Positions 15,067 to 23,012 of a DNA stretch of 35,690 nt are shown in pieces (the first letter of the stretch is position 1; every line of letters begins with the position of its first letter). The position numbers were made by a program, and so were the translations under genes. This stretch comes from Lutibacter sp. (lineage in GTDB: Bacteria > Bacteroidota > Bacteroidia > Flavobacteriales > Flavobacteriaceae), in assembly GCF_013139515.1 (NCBI RefSeq), contig NZ_WTAR01000137.1, positions 1-35,690 on the forward strand, written 5' to 3'. The notes under the pieces were generated by a model that saw nothing but the letters and a program-made list of their open reading frames with translations, made no database searches and had not been told where the DNA came from.

Positions 15067-16476
15067 ATGGGTAGAAGAAACAAACCAACGATTTTTGAAA
15101 ACGTTGAAATTATTGATGCTGGTGCACGTGGTAAAACAGTTGCAAAAGCACCAGACGGACGTGTAATTTTTTTAACAAACACTGTTCCTGGTGATGTTGT
15201 TGATATTAGAACTGGAAAAAAAAGAAAAGCTTACTTTGAAGGAACAGCTATTAAATTTCATAAATATTCTGATAAAAGAGTTGAACCAGTTTGTGAACAT
15301 TTTGAACACTGTGGTGGTTGCAAATGGCAGTTTATGGATTATAAGCATCAACTAGCTTATAAAGAAAAAGAAGTTATTAATAATCTTATTCGTATTGGAC
15401 ATTTAGAATTACCAGAGGTTACTCCTATTTTAGGTTGTGAAAATATTTATTTTTATAGAAATAAAATGGAATTTTCGTTTTCAAATAGCCGCTGGCTAAC
15501 ACTTGATGAAATAAATTCTGAAGAAGAAATTGACAATAGAAATGCTTGTGGTTTTCATATTTCAGGAATGTGGGATAAAATATTAGATGTTGAAAAATGC
15601 CACTTACAAGAAGATCCTTCAAACCAAATTAGAAACTTTATTAAAAATTACGGAATTGAAAACGGATTAGAGTTCTACAATCCAAGAGAACAATCTGGAT
15701 TGTTACGCACAATTATGCTACGTATTTCATCAACTGGTGAAATAATGGTTGTTATTCAATTTTTTAAAGAGGATAAAGAAAAAAGAGAAAGTTTGTTACA
15801 AGCAATTTCAGAAGAATTTCCACAAATCACTTCGCTTCAATATGTGATAAATAGTAAAGGAAACGATACCTTATACGATCAAAATATTATTTTATTTAAA
15901 GGCAGAGATCATATTTTTGAAGAAATGGAAGGTTTGAAGTTTAAAATTGGTCCAAAATCATTTTATCAAACAAACTCAGCACAAGCTTATGAACTTTATA
16001 AAATAACGCGTGATTTTGCTAATTTAACTGGTAATGAAATTGTTTATGATTTTTATACTGGCACAGGAACCATTGCTCAATTTGTTGCTAAAAATGCTAA
16101 AAAAGTAATTGGTGTAGAATCAGTTCCTGAAGCTATTGAAGATGCAAAGCTAAACGCACAATTTAACAACATTAAAAACGTTGAATTTTATGCAGGAGAT
16201 ATGAAAGATGTTTTTAATAACAATTTTATAAAAACTCATGGAAAACCTGATGTAATAATTACAGATCCACCAAGAGATGGAATGCATAAAAATGTAGTTG
16301 CAAAAATATTGGAAATTGCACCAAAAAGAATTGTGTATGTAAGTTGTAATTCTGCAACACAAGCACGTGATTTAGCATTAATGAAAGAGCAATACTCTAT
16401 TATAAAAACACAAGCTGTAGATATGTTTCCGCAAACACATCACGTAGAAAATGTTGTACTTTTAGAATTAAAATAA
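15067..16476 (+). CDS. rlmD: 23S rRNA (uracil-1939-C5)-methyltransferase RlmD
   Basis: Methylates uracil in 23S rRNA using SAM, an RlmD/RumA-type enzyme. An N-terminal TRAM domain (about 8-65) is followed by four iron-sulfur cysteines C76, C82, C85 and C178. The SAM-binding region is VYDFYTGTGTIAQFV (327-340), the motif DPPRDG lies at 400-405, and the catalytic cysteine is C427 in VYVSCNSATQARD, with E461 near the end as general base. The 469-residue length fits. The start MGRRNKPTIFENVEI matches the conserved beginning of flavobacterial homologues, so the ATG at 15067 is preferred even though it leaves almost no leader. RlmC or TrmA-like specificity cannot be excluded by sequence alone. First gene of a seven-gene plus-strand run. 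Confidence 0.92.
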   Translation: MGRRNKPTIFENVEIIDAGARGKTVAKAPDGRVIFLTNTVPGDVVDIRTGKKRKAYFEGTAIKFHKYSDKRVEPVCEHFEHCGGCKWQFMDYKHQLAYKEKEVINNLIRIGHLELPEVTPILGCENIYFYRNKMEFSFSNSRWLTLDEINSEEEIDNRNACGFHISGMWDKILDVEKCHLQEDPSNQIRNFIKNYGIENGLEFYNPREQSGLLRTIMLRISSTGEIMVVIQFFKEDKEKRESLLQAISEEFPQITSLQYVINSKGNDTLYDQNIILFKGRDHIFEEMEGLKFKIGPKSFYQTNSAQAYELYKITRDFANLTGNEIVYDFYTGTGTIAQFVAKNAKKVIGVESVPEAIEDAKLNAQFNNIKNVEFYAGDMKDVFNNNFIKTHGKPDVIITDPPRDGMHKNVVAKILEIAPKRIVYVSCNSATQARDLALMKEQYSIIKTQAVDMFPQTHHVENVVLLELK

Positions 16477-16483
16477 AGAATAT

Positions 16484-16936
16484 ATGAAAAAGTATATAGC
16501 CTTAATACTAGTATCAATCATTACAATTTTAAGTTGTGAAAAGGATGACATTTGTATTGATACTACAACTCCAAGTTTAATTATTCGTTTTTATGATAAT
16601 GACAATCAAGCTGAAACTAAACAAGTATTATTAGATTCAGTTTGGGCAAACAGCAAAGAAAACATTTATAAAAATCAAACGTTAGATTCAATAATCATTC
16701 CTTTAGATTTAAATCAAAATAGCACATTATATAAATTCACTTCTAATTCAATTGAAGATGAAATTAATTTCACATACGATAGAAAAGATATTTTTGTCTC
16801 TCGTTCTTGTGGATATAAAACTATATTTGAAAACTTACAAATAGATAGTAATACTTCAAACTGGATAAAAAATATTAATATAAACAATTCAACTATTGAA
16901 AATGACACAGCAGCACATATTACTATTTTTCATTAG
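16484..16936 (+). CDS. DUF6452 family lipoprotein
   Basis: A 150-residue protein with a lipoprotein signal peptide ending ILSC (Cys18). The mature start EKDDICIDTTTPSLIIRFYD matches what I recall of DUF6452, a Bacteroidota family usually next to rlmD and a DUF6048 gene. A second Cys (C23) and a later C109 are conserved-looking. Function unknown; likely attached to the outer membrane. It starts 7 bp after rlmD. Its last 35 bp overlap the DUF6048 gene in another frame, so the two are translationally linked. Confidence 0.8.
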   Translation: MKKYIALILVSIITILSCEKDDICIDTTTPSLIIRFYDNDNQAETKQVLLDSVWANSKENIYKNQTLDSIIIPLDLNQNSTLYKFTSNSIEDEINFTYDRKDIFVSRSCGYKTIFENLQIDSNTSNWIKNININNSTIENDTAAHITIFH

Positions 16937-17594
16937 TGTTTTATTTACATTCACTATTAATTCTCAGGAATTACAAGACTCTCTAAAAGTTAAAGAAGTT
17001 TATGGTATTAGAGTTGGTATTGATATTAGTAAACCCATAAATTCATTTTTTAACAATGAAACTAAAGGACTTGAAATTGTAGGTGATTTTAGAATTACTA
17101 GAAACCATTACGCTGCGGTTGAACTAGGTTTTTTAGACAAAACCACCAACGAAGATTATATAAATTTTACAACAAAAGGGTCTTACATAAAAGCCGGTTT
17201 TAATTACAATGCCTATAAAAACTGGAAAGGCATGAATAATGAAATATATGTTGGATTAAGATATGGTTTTAGCATTTTTAATCAAACTTTAAATAGCTAC
17301 ACACCAAATGTTAATGGTACCTATTTTATATCTGAAACTCTTCAACCAGCTACTGAATTTAAAGATTTAACCGCACAATGGCTTGAATTTGTTTTTGGAA
17401 TGAAGGTAGAAACTTTTAATAATTTATATCTCGGCGCCAGTGTAAGTCTTAATAAAATGATAAACACCAAAGAACCTGAAAATTTTAAAAACCTACATAT
17501 TCCTGGTTTTAACAGAGTATTTTTAAATAATACCGGAGTTGGTTTTAATTACACACTAAGTTACCTTATTCCTATTCTTAAAAAGAATAAATAA
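16902..17594 (+). CDS. DUF6048 family outer-membrane-like protein
   Basis: Starts at ATG 16902 inside the DUF6452 gene; a TTG at 16896 is less likely. The product begins MTQQHILLFFISVLFTF, a signal peptide with probable cleavage near INSQ. The mature part alternates hydrophobic and polar residues with aromatic ends (GIRVGIDISKPI, YIKAGFNYNAY, NEIYVGLRYGFSIF, LYLGASVSLNKMI, VGFNYTLSYLIPI), as in small outer-membrane beta-barrels of about eight strands. The DUF6048 assignment rests on recall of the rlmD-DUF6452-DUF6048 gene order. Function unknown. Confidence 0.8.
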   Translation: MTQQHILLFFISVLFTFTINSQELQDSLKVKEVYGIRVGIDISKPINSFFNNETKGLEIVGDFRITRNHYAAVELGFLDKTTNEDYINFTTKGSYIKAGFNYNAYKNWKGMNNEIYVGLRYGFSIFNQTLNSYTPNVNGTYFISETLQPATEFKDLTAQWLEFVFGMKVETFNNLYLGASVSLNKMINTKEPENFKNLHIPGFNRVFLNNTGVGFNYTLSYLIPILKKNK

Positions 17595-17630
17595 TTTTTG
17601 TACTTTTAAAAGTTGAATTAAATTTATTTT

Positions 17631-18578
17631 ATGAAAAATATTCCAAGTGTAGATTTATCTGATTTTCTATCTGAAGATGCTACAAAAAAACAAAAGTTTA
17701 TTAAAGAAATTGGTGAAGCTTATGAAGAAATTGGTTTTGTAGCACTAAAAGGTCATTTTTTAACTGATAAACTTTCTGAGCAATTATACACTGAAGTAAA
17801 AAACTTTTTTAATTTACCTACCAAAGTAAAAGAATCATACGAAATTGAGGGAATTGGAGGCCAAAGAGGATTTACATCTTTCGGTAAAGAAAGTGCGAAA
17901 GGAAGAAGTGAAGGCGATTTAAAAGAATTTTGGCATTTTGGGCAAGAAGTTGTTGGCAACGATAAATTAAAAGAAGAATATCCAACTAATGTTGATGTAA
18001 AAGAAGTTCCAAGCTTTAATCCTACAGGAGTTGAGACCTATAAAATGCTTGAAAAAACAGCCATTTACGTATTAAGAGCTTTAGCATTGTATATTGGTTT
18101 AGACGAGCTTTATTTTGATAAATATGTAATTAACGGAAACAGTATATTACGTCCAATTCACTATCCGCCAATTATTGGAGAACCAAAAGGAGCTGTAAGA
18201 GCTGCTGCACACGGTGATATTAATTTAATTACACTTTTAATGGGTGCATCAGCCTCAGGTTTAGAAGTTCAAAATAAAAAAGGAGATTGGATTCCTGTAA
18301 CTGCACTTCCTGAACAGCTAGTAATTAATGTGGGTGATATGTTAGAGCGTTTTACAAATAATAAACTACGATCAACTATACATCGTGTTGTAAATCCACC
18401 TCGTGAAGATTGGAATAAACCTCGTTATTCAATTCCATTTTTTACACATCCAATAAGTGAAATGGAACTTAACTGTTTGCCTGAATGTATTGATAAAGCA
18501 AACCCTAAGGCATATGAAAATATTACTGCAGGTGAGTTTTTAAATGAACGTTTAAGAGAATTAGGACTTATAAAATGA
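17631..18578 (+). CDS. Isopenicillin N synthase-like 2-oxoglutarate/Fe(II) oxygenase
   Basis: A 315-residue member of the plant- and fungus-like iron/2-oxoglutarate dioxygenase family. The N-terminal DIOX_N region opens IPSVDLSDFL and continues to about residue 120. The double-stranded beta-helix core has Fe(II) ligands H194, D196 (AAHGDINLITLL) and H251 (STIHRVVNPP), and the 2-oxoglutarate-binding R265-x-S267 (RYSIPFF). Two-oxoglutarate use is inferred from the RxS motif. The substrate is unknown; no biosynthetic cluster surrounds it. It ends in an ATGA overlap with the next small gene, so both belong to the same unit. Confidence 0.9.
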   Translation: MKNIPSVDLSDFLSEDATKKQKFIKEIGEAYEEIGFVALKGHFLTDKLSEQLYTEVKNFFNLPTKVKESYEIEGIGGQRGFTSFGKESAKGRSEGDLKEFWHFGQEVVGNDKLKEEYPTNVDVKEVPSFNPTGVETYKMLEKTAIYVLRALALYIGLDELYFDKYVINGNSILRPIHYPPIIGEPKGAVRAAAHGDINLITLLMGASASGLEVQNKKGDWIPVTALPEQLVINVGDMLERFTNNKLRSTIHRVVNPPREDWNKPRYSIPFFTHPISEMELNCLPECIDKANPKAYENITAGEFLNERLRELGLIK

Positions 18579-18745
18579 TTACAAAACAAGTGATTTCTAT
18601 ATTTACATTTGGAGTATTTTTAATAATTTTAGGGGCAATTTTAAAATTATTTAAATGGCCTCAAGCAAATTTATTATTAGCAATTGGACTTGTATTTGAA
18701 ATTTTAGCAGCATTGCTTTTTATTTGGAAAAAAATAAAACAATAA
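18575..18745 (+). CDS. GldL-like two-helix mini membrane protein, 56 aa
   Basis: A short gene whose ATG (18575) overlaps the oxygenase stop codon as ATGA, a classic coupled start. The 56-residue product has two hydrophobic helices: VISIFTFGVFLIILGAILKL and a second, ANLLLAIGLVFEILAALLFI, joined by FKWPQ, and ends in a basic tail WKKIKQ. The pattern helix - G-x-x-(x)-K-L-F-K-W-P - A-x-x-L-L-x-x-G-x-x-x-E - helix resembles the membrane hairpin at the start of the gliding-motor and type IX secretion protein GldL, including the glutamate in helix two (E42), which in GldL is important for proton-driven rotation. It lacks the GldL cytoplasmic part. Function unknown. Confidence 0.65.
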   Translation: MITKQVISIFTFGVFLIILGAILKLFKWPQANLLLAIGLVFEILAALLFIWKKIKQ

Positions 18746-18786
18746 GAAATATTTTTGTAATTTTATAGTTATCTTTTTCAATAAAA

Positions 18787-19137
18787 ATGAGCAAAAAAAA
18801 ATTAAGTAGTTTAGGCGATTTAGGAGGTTTTGTTTTTTCAACAAATGATAATTTTGAATTAAACAAAAACGAAATTCACGAAACTTTACAACCCAATAAA
18901 CAATATTTAGAAGCTTTATTCTCAAATAAAGGAAGAGGCGGAAAAACTGTCACAGTAATAACTGGGTTTGTTGGTTCAGAAAGTGATTTAAAATCACTAG
19001 GTAAATTATTAAAAACTAAATGTGGTGTTGGTGGAAGCGTAAAAGATAACGAGATTATTATTCAAGGAAACTATAGAGATAAAATAATGGAAATCCTTAA
19101 GAACGAAGAGTATAACGTAAAACGCGTAGGCGGATAA
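18787..19137 (+). CDS. yciH: SUI1-domain translation factor (YciH-like)
   Basis: A 116-residue eIF1/SUI1-fold protein. The N-terminal third is a variable, Lys/Asn-rich segment. The SUI1 core begins at about residue 45 with KGRGGKTVTVITGFVG, followed by the helix DLKSLGKLLKTKCGVGGSVK, then EIIIQGNYRDKIMEIL and a C-terminal strand. In bacteria YciH can take part in start-site discrimination and stress-related control of initiation; the role here is inferred. It lies 6 bp before the nucleoside phosphorylase gene. Confidence 0.92.
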   Translation: MSKKKLSSLGDLGGFVFSTNDNFELNKNEIHETLQPNKQYLEALFSNKGRGGKTVTVITGFVGSESDLKSLGKLLKTKCGVGGSVKDNEIIIQGNYRDKIMEILKNEEYNVKRVGG

Positions 19138-19143
19138 AAAATT

Positions 19144-20016
19144 ATGACAAAAATAGCAGCATCAGAATTAATTCTGAATCCAGATGGTAGTATCTATCAT
19201 TTAAATTTAAAACCTGAACACTTAGCAACAAATATTATTTTTGTTGGCGATCAAAATAGAGTTCCAATTGTAACAAAACACTTTGACTCCATTGAATTTG
19301 ATATTCAAAAAAGAGAATTTAGAACCATTACAGGAACATACAAAGGAACTAGAATAACAGTAATTTCAACCGGTATTGGCCCTGATAATATTGATATTGT
19401 TATTAATGAATTAGATGCTTTAGTAAATATAGATTTAGAAACAAGTACTATAAAGAAAAAATTTACCCAATTAAATATTGTAAGAATTGGTACTTCAGGC
19501 TCCTTACAAAAAGATATTCCTGTAGATAGTTTTGTACTTGCAAAATATGGTTTAGGATTTGATGGAATGCTTCATTCTTATGATTGTGAGCATATTTTAA
19601 ATGCTGATTTTGAAGACGCATTTATAAAACATACAAATTGGAGTTCTAGAAAAGCGAGACCTTATATTGTTGAAAACAGCCAAGAACTTGAAAACAAACT
19701 TGTAAGTGACAAGGTGTTTTTAGGATGCACAGCAACAGCAGTAGGTTTTTATGGACCACAAGGTCGTGTGTTGCGTTTAGCGATTCAAGATCCTTCATTA
19801 AATAGTAAAATTGATAATTTTGAATTCAATGGAACAAAAATAACAAACCTTGAAATGGAAACTTCAGCTATTTATGGTTTATCCAAATTATTAGGTCATA
19901 ATGCTTGTTCTATGAATGCAATTATTGCAAACAGAGCCAATGGTACTTTTAGTAAAAATCCATACAAACCTGTTGAAGAATTAATAATTTACACACTAGA
20001 TAAATTGGCTTTATAA
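19144..20016 (+). CDS. Nucleoside phosphorylase (uridine phosphorylase type)
   Basis: Splits nucleosides with phosphate into base and ribose-1-phosphate in salvage. The 290-residue protein has the PNP/UDP phosphorylase fold: FVGDQNRV (33-40) near the phosphate site, STGIGPDN (75-82), RIGTSGSLQ (114-122) and the ribose-binding LEMETSAIYGLS (236-247). The M-E-T-S pattern fits the uridine phosphorylase branch, but this protein is longer than E. coli Udp (about 253), with insertions around residues 95-110 and 145-175, so base specificity is uncertain. Last gene of the rlmD run; 6 bp after the SUI1 gene. Confidence 0.88.
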   Translation: MTKIAASELILNPDGSIYHLNLKPEHLATNIIFVGDQNRVPIVTKHFDSIEFDIQKREFRTITGTYKGTRITVISTGIGPDNIDIVINELDALVNIDLETSTIKKKFTQLNIVRIGTSGSLQKDIPVDSFVLAKYGLGFDGMLHSYDCEHILNADFEDAFIKHTNWSSRKARPYIVENSQELENKLVSDKVFLGCTATAVGFYGPQGRVLRLAIQDPSLNSKIDNFEFNGTKITNLEMETSAIYGLSKLLGHNACSMNAIIANRANGTFSKNPYKPVEELIIYTLDKLAL

Positions 20017-20033
20017 AATAAATACTATATTTA
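20005..20033 (+). promoter_or_regulatory. Candidate promoter of the 51-aa lipoprotein gene
   Basis: TATATTTA (20026-20033) differs in one base from the -7 consensus; a TTG at 20005-20007 lies 18 nt upstream. The expected start is near 20040, 27 nt before the ATG. Confidence 0.4.
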
Positions 20034-20066
20034 CCGCGTTGTTTAATTAAATAAGCCCACAATAAA

Positions 20067-20222
20067 ATGAAAAAATTAGCCGTAAACACCCTGTTTTTAA
20101 CAATATTTTCTATTGCATTTACCTCATGTAAGTCAACAAAAGAAGGTTGTGGTTTAACTAGTGACGCACAAAAAATGGAACAAACAATTACAACTGAAAC
20201 AACTGTTTTAGCTGAAGTTTAA
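20067..20222 (+). CDS. Small lipoprotein, 51 aa
   Basis: A short gene from ATG 20067 to TAA 20220-20222. The product starts MKKLAVNTLFLTIFSIAF and carries the lipobox FTSC (Cys21), followed by a 30-residue polar tail with another cysteine (C28) and several threonines. It is a complete unit with a likely promoter upstream and a very strong hairpin terminator downstream. No family recognised. The clean lipoprotein signal makes a false reading frame unlikely. Confidence 0.72.
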   Translation: MKKLAVNTLFLTIFSIAFTSCKSTKEGCGLTSDAQKMEQTITTETTVLAEV

Positions 20223-20240
20223 AATACCATTTTAAATTTA

Positions 20241-20285
20241 TAAACAGAAAAATCCACTTAAAAAAGTGGATTTTTCTGTTTATAA
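20241..20285 (+). terminator. Very strong hairpin terminator
   Basis: Perfect 19-base arms, 20241-20259 and 20264-20282, with a 4-A loop; the stem core is AAAAATCCACTT. The T-run lies within the right arm. Confidence 0.85.
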
Positions 20286-20338
20286 AACTAAAAATTTGAA
20301 TAAATAACCATTCAATTTTTATTTCAAATGAAAGCATG

Positions 20339-20346
20339 TATCTTTG
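20339..20346 (+). promoter_or_regulatory. Promoter -7 box of the prolyl isomerase gene
   Basis: TATCTTTG is an exact TAnnTTTG match. It overlaps the in-frame ATG at 20336, showing that this upstream ATG is not transcribed and that the true start is the ATG at 20369, about 17 nt after the expected transcription start. Confidence 0.6.
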
Positions 20347-20368
20347 CAACTCTTTAAAAATTAAGAAT

Positions 20369-21301
20369 ATGGATAACGGATTATACGCAAAATTTAACAC
20401 CTCAAAAGGTGAAATATTAGTAAACTTAGAGTTTAAAAAAACTCCTGGAACAGTTGGGAACTTTGTTGCTTTAGCTGAAGGAAATTTAGAAAATAATTCT
20501 AAACCACAGGGAACACCTTATTATAATGGATTAAAATTTCATAGAGTAATTGCTGATTTTATGATTCAAGGTGGTTGCCCACAAGGAACTGGAACTGGCT
20601 CACCAGGTTATAGTTTTGATGATGAATTTCACCCAGAATTAAAACACAATGTTCCTGGAATTTTATCTATGGCAAACTCAGGTCCTGCTTCAAACGGAAG
20701 TCAATTTTTTATAACACATGTTGCAACTCCTTGGTTAGACAATAAACATACTGTATTTGGAAATGTAGTTGAAGGAAAAGAAGTTGTTGATGCTATTGCA
20801 CAAGATGATATTTTAGAATCTATTGAAATAGTTAGAGTTGGTGAACAAGCTGAAAAATTTAATGCAGTTGAAGCTTTTAGAATTTTTGAAGGCTCAAGAG
20901 AAAAAAGAGAAGCTGAAGCCAAAGCTGAACAAAAAGAACAAATGGATAAAATTGCTGCTGGTTATGATGAAACTCCAAGCGGTTTACGTTATAAGATTTT
21001 ACAAGAAGGAAATGGTGTAAAAGCTGAAAAAGGGAAAATGGTTTCTGTACACTATAAAGGTCAGTTATTAGATGGTTCAGTTTTTGATTCATCTTACCCA
21101 CGTAAACAACCAATAGATTTTACATTGGGAATAGGACAAGTTATTAGAGGTTGGGATGAAGGAATTCAATTATTAAAAGTTGGAGATAAAGCACGATTTG
21201 CAATCCCTTCAAATTTAGCTTACGGAAGTCAAGGTGCTGGTGGTGTTATTCCTCCAGATGCTACACTTATTTTTGATGTAGAACTTGTGAACGTAAAATA
21301 A
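20369..21301 (+). CDS. Peptidyl-prolyl isomerase, cyclophilin-FKBP fusion
   Basis: A 310-residue protein with two unrelated prolyl isomerase domains that help protein folding. Residues about 1-150 are a cyclophilin: [14 protein letters not shown] with the catalytic arginine, then [13 protein letters not shown] and NKHTVFG. A charged linker rich in Ala/Glu/Lys (about 165-195) looks helical. Residues about 205-310 are an FKBP domain: [34 protein letters not shown] and [20 protein letters not shown]. There is no signal peptide from this start, so the protein is cytoplasmic. An ATG 33 bp further upstream is rejected because the promoter covers it. A strong terminator follows. Confidence 0.95.
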   Translation: MDNGLYAKFNTSKGEILVNLEFKKTPGTVGNFVALAEGNLENNSKPQGTPYYNGLKFHRVIADFMIQGGCPQGTGTGSPGYSFDDEFHPELKHNVPGILSMANSGPASNGSQFFITHVATPWLDNKHTVFGNVVEGKEVVDAIAQDDILESIEIVRVGEQAEKFNAVEAFRIFEGSREKREAEAKAEQKEQMDKIAAGYDETPSGLRYKILQEGNGVKAEKGKMVSVHYKGQLLDGSVFDSSYPRKQPIDFTLGIGQVIRGWDEGIQLLKVGDKARFAIPSNLAYGSQGAGGVIPPDATLIFDVELVNVK

Positions 21302-21322
21302 ACGAATACAACATACTTATTT

Positions 21323-21357
21323 AAAAAAGCATTGATTTTAAAATCAATGCTTTTTTT
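21323..21357. terminator. Perfect palindromic terminator after the isomerase gene
   Basis: Arms 21323-21339 and 21340-21356 are perfectly complementary over 17 bases, with stem core GCATTGATTTT and a T-tract. The core GCATTGA is shared with the fumC/rocD terminator. Confidence 0.9.
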
Positions 21358-21358
21358 G

Positions 21359-21366
21359 TACATTTG
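21359..21366 (+). promoter_or_regulatory. Promoter -7 box of the TPR lipoprotein gene
   Basis: TACATTTG, an exact match, begins two bases after the terminator T-tract, so the terminator hairpin occupies the -33 region. The leader to the ATG at 21410 would be about 38 nt. Confidence 0.5.
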
Positions 21367-21409
21367 AGTTAATAGCTCAATTAAACATTTTAAAACTACA
21401 ACTACACCT

Positions 21410-22114
21410 ATGAAATTTAAATATTTTACATTTATTATATGTTCCTTCATTTTTTTTAATTGCACAAATAACACAAATACACCTGAATTTATAAAAAAAG
21501 TTTCGGGGAGATATTTATACAATTCAGATGAGGTAATAACAATTTATTTCAATGAAAATGAACTATTTATGAAATGGAGAGGTGCCAAAAACATAAAACC
21601 TTTAAAGGTAAATGAAACTACTTTTTTTGTTAAGGAAATGAATGAAAAAATTCAATTTTTAAACAATCCATCAAATAACAAAGACTATATAGTATTAGTT
21701 CAAAAAGATGAGAATATAGCTCCAATATTTAATTATGTTAAACTTAAGGATAATGAAAATATACCCAGTGAATATTTAAAAAACAATGAATTTCATAAAG
21801 CTGTAGAAGGCTATTTAGCAATACAAAAAAAAGATTCCTTAGATAGCACTATAAATGAAAATAATTTCAACTCATTAGGTTACAGTAAATTACGAGATAA
21901 AAACTACCAAGAAGCTATAGATATTTTTAAAATTAATGTTGCGTTACACCCAAAAAGCGCCAATGTTTATGATAGTTTAGCTGAAGCTTTTATGAAAAGC
22001 GGAGACACAATACAAGCCATTACAAATTACAAAAAATCACTGACGCTAGATTCTGGTAATTCTAGAGCAAAAAAACATATTGAAAAATTAAAAAAACAAC
22101 CAAGTAAAAACTAA
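21410..22114 (+). CDS. TPR-containing lipoprotein
   Basis: A 234-residue protein with a lipoprotein signal ending FFNC (Cys18). Residues about 30-115 form a beta-rich region (GRYLYNSDEVITIYF, NELFMKWRG) of unknown family. The C-terminal half has tetratricopeptide repeats: FNSLGYSKLRDKNYQEAIDI (from about residue 153) and NVYDSLAEAFMKSGDTIQAI (from about 185), preceded by a weaker repeat at about 125. TPRs suggest a protein-binding scaffold facing the periplasm. It starts a short run with the Mpo1-like and CsaA-like genes (gaps of 4 bp each), which look functionally unrelated. Confidence 0.82.
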   Translation: MKFKYFTFIICSFIFFNCTNNTNTPEFIKKVSGRYLYNSDEVITIYFNENELFMKWRGAKNIKPLKVNETTFFVKEMNEKIQFLNNPSNNKDYIVLVQKDENIAPIFNYVKLKDNENIPSEYLKNNEFHKAVEGYLAIQKKDSLDSTINENNFNSLGYSKLRDKNYQEAIDIFKINVALHPKSANVYDSLAEAFMKSGDTIQAITNYKKSLTLDSGNSRAKKHIEKLKKQPSKN

Positions 22115-22118
22115 AAAT

Positions 22119-22580
22119 ATGAGAACTTTACAACAATGGTTTGATGAGTATGCCATTAGTCATCAAAATAAAACAAACCAAAGTATCCATTATATTTGCG
22201 TACCTGCAATTTATTTTAGTATTATAGGAATGCTTATGAGTATTCCAAATAACCTTATTATAAACACAATAAATATAAATAATCCGTTTCTTGAAAATTG
22301 GGCAGCACCTGTAGTTTTATTATTGCTACTGTTTTATTTAAAATTATCATTTTCAACATTTGTTAGAATGATGACTTTTTCAATTGTTTGTTTAATTGGA
22401 AACTACTTTTTATCAAACATTGCTCCTTTATTTTATACATCATTGGGTATTTTTGTAATTGCTTGGATTGGACAATTTTACGGACATAAATTAGAAGGAA
22501 AAAAACCATCTTTTTTTAAAGACTTACAATTTTTATTAATTGGTCCGGCTTGGGTTTTTGAAAAATTATTAAGAAAATAA
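22119..22580 (+). CDS. Mpo1-like (DUF962) membrane protein
   Basis: A 153-residue protein of the DUF962/Mpo1 family; yeast Mpo1 is an iron-dependent dioxygenase for 2-hydroxy fatty acids. The conserved start WFDEYAISHQNKTNQSIHYI supplies the typical histidines, and the end carries AWIGQFYGHKLEGKKPSFF followed by FLLIGPAWVFEKLL. Between them are three to four hydrophobic segments. The conserved His residues fit metal binding as in the yeast enzyme; that this protein does the same reaction is inference. It starts 4 bp after the TPR lipoprotein gene. Confidence 0.88.
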   Translation: MRTLQQWFDEYAISHQNKTNQSIHYICVPAIYFSIIGMLMSIPNNLIINTININNPFLENWAAPVVLLLLLFYLKLSFSTFVRMMTFSIVCLIGNYFLSNIAPLFYTSLGIFVIAWIGQFYGHKLEGKKPSFFKDLQFLLIGPAWVFEKLLRK

Positions 22581-22584
22581 TTTA

Positions 22585-22926
22585 ATGAAGCCAACAATTA
22601 CTTTTGAAGATTTTAGCAAAGTAGATATTAGAAATGGGACAATTATTGAAGTAAATGATTTTCCAAAATCACATAAAGCTGCATATCAACTTTTAATAGA
22701 TTTTGGGTTGTTGGGTAGAAAGAAATCTAGTGCACAAATTACCGGTTTATACACTAAAAAAGAATTACTAAACAAACAAATAATTGCTATTATTAATTTT
22801 AAAGAAAAACAAATTGCAAATTTTATAAGTGAATGCTTGGTTCTTGGGATTGAAAATAATAAAAAAGAAATAGTTCTTCTGCAATCCTCAAAAACAAGTT
22901 TAAAAAATGGTGAGCAAGTAAGCTAA
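22585..22926 (+). CDS. csaA: CsaA-like tRNA-binding domain protein
   Basis: A 113-residue single-domain protein with the tRNA-binding (EMAP/Trbp111-like) OB fold: FEDFSKVDIRNGTIIEV at the start, YQLLIDFG at about 34-41, SSAQIT followed by the basic loop, QIIAIINFKEKQIANFISECLVLG with the characteristic N-F-x-x-(K/R)-x-I pattern, and a C-terminal strand. CsaA has been linked to chaperone and export functions in Bacillus; Trbp111 binds tRNA as a dimer. Start ATG at 22585, 4 bp after the Mpo1-like gene. A two-way terminator separates it from valS. Confidence 0.9.
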   Translation: MKPTITFEDFSKVDIRNGTIIEVNDFPKSHKAAYQLLIDFGLLGRKKSSAQITGLYTKKELLNKQIIAIINFKEKQIANFISECLVLGIENNKKEIVLLQSSKTSLKNGEQVS

Positions 22927-22944
22927 CTATTTGTATTAAAAACA

Positions 22945-22978
22945 AAAAGGGATTCTAATAAATTAAAATCCCTTTTCT
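22945..22978. terminator. Two-way terminator between csaA-like and valS
   Basis: AAAAGGGATT (22945-22954) pairs with AATCCCTTTT (22967-22976) around a 12-nt loop; A- and T-rich flanks on both sides. Confidence 0.8.
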
Positions 22979-23012
22979 AAATAATATCACCAGCCATAGC
23001 AATATTACTATT

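Noticed and set aside
15425..15622. Minus-strand frames inside rlmD, and similar frames inside valS, murB and the isomerase gene
   Set aside because: Antisense shadows of strongly conserved genes with no independent signals.
20336..20368. Upstream ATG extending the prolyl isomerase by 11 residues
   Set aside because: It lies on the -7 box TATCTTTG (20339-20346), so it is not in the message; the cyclophilin fold starts from the ATG at 20369.
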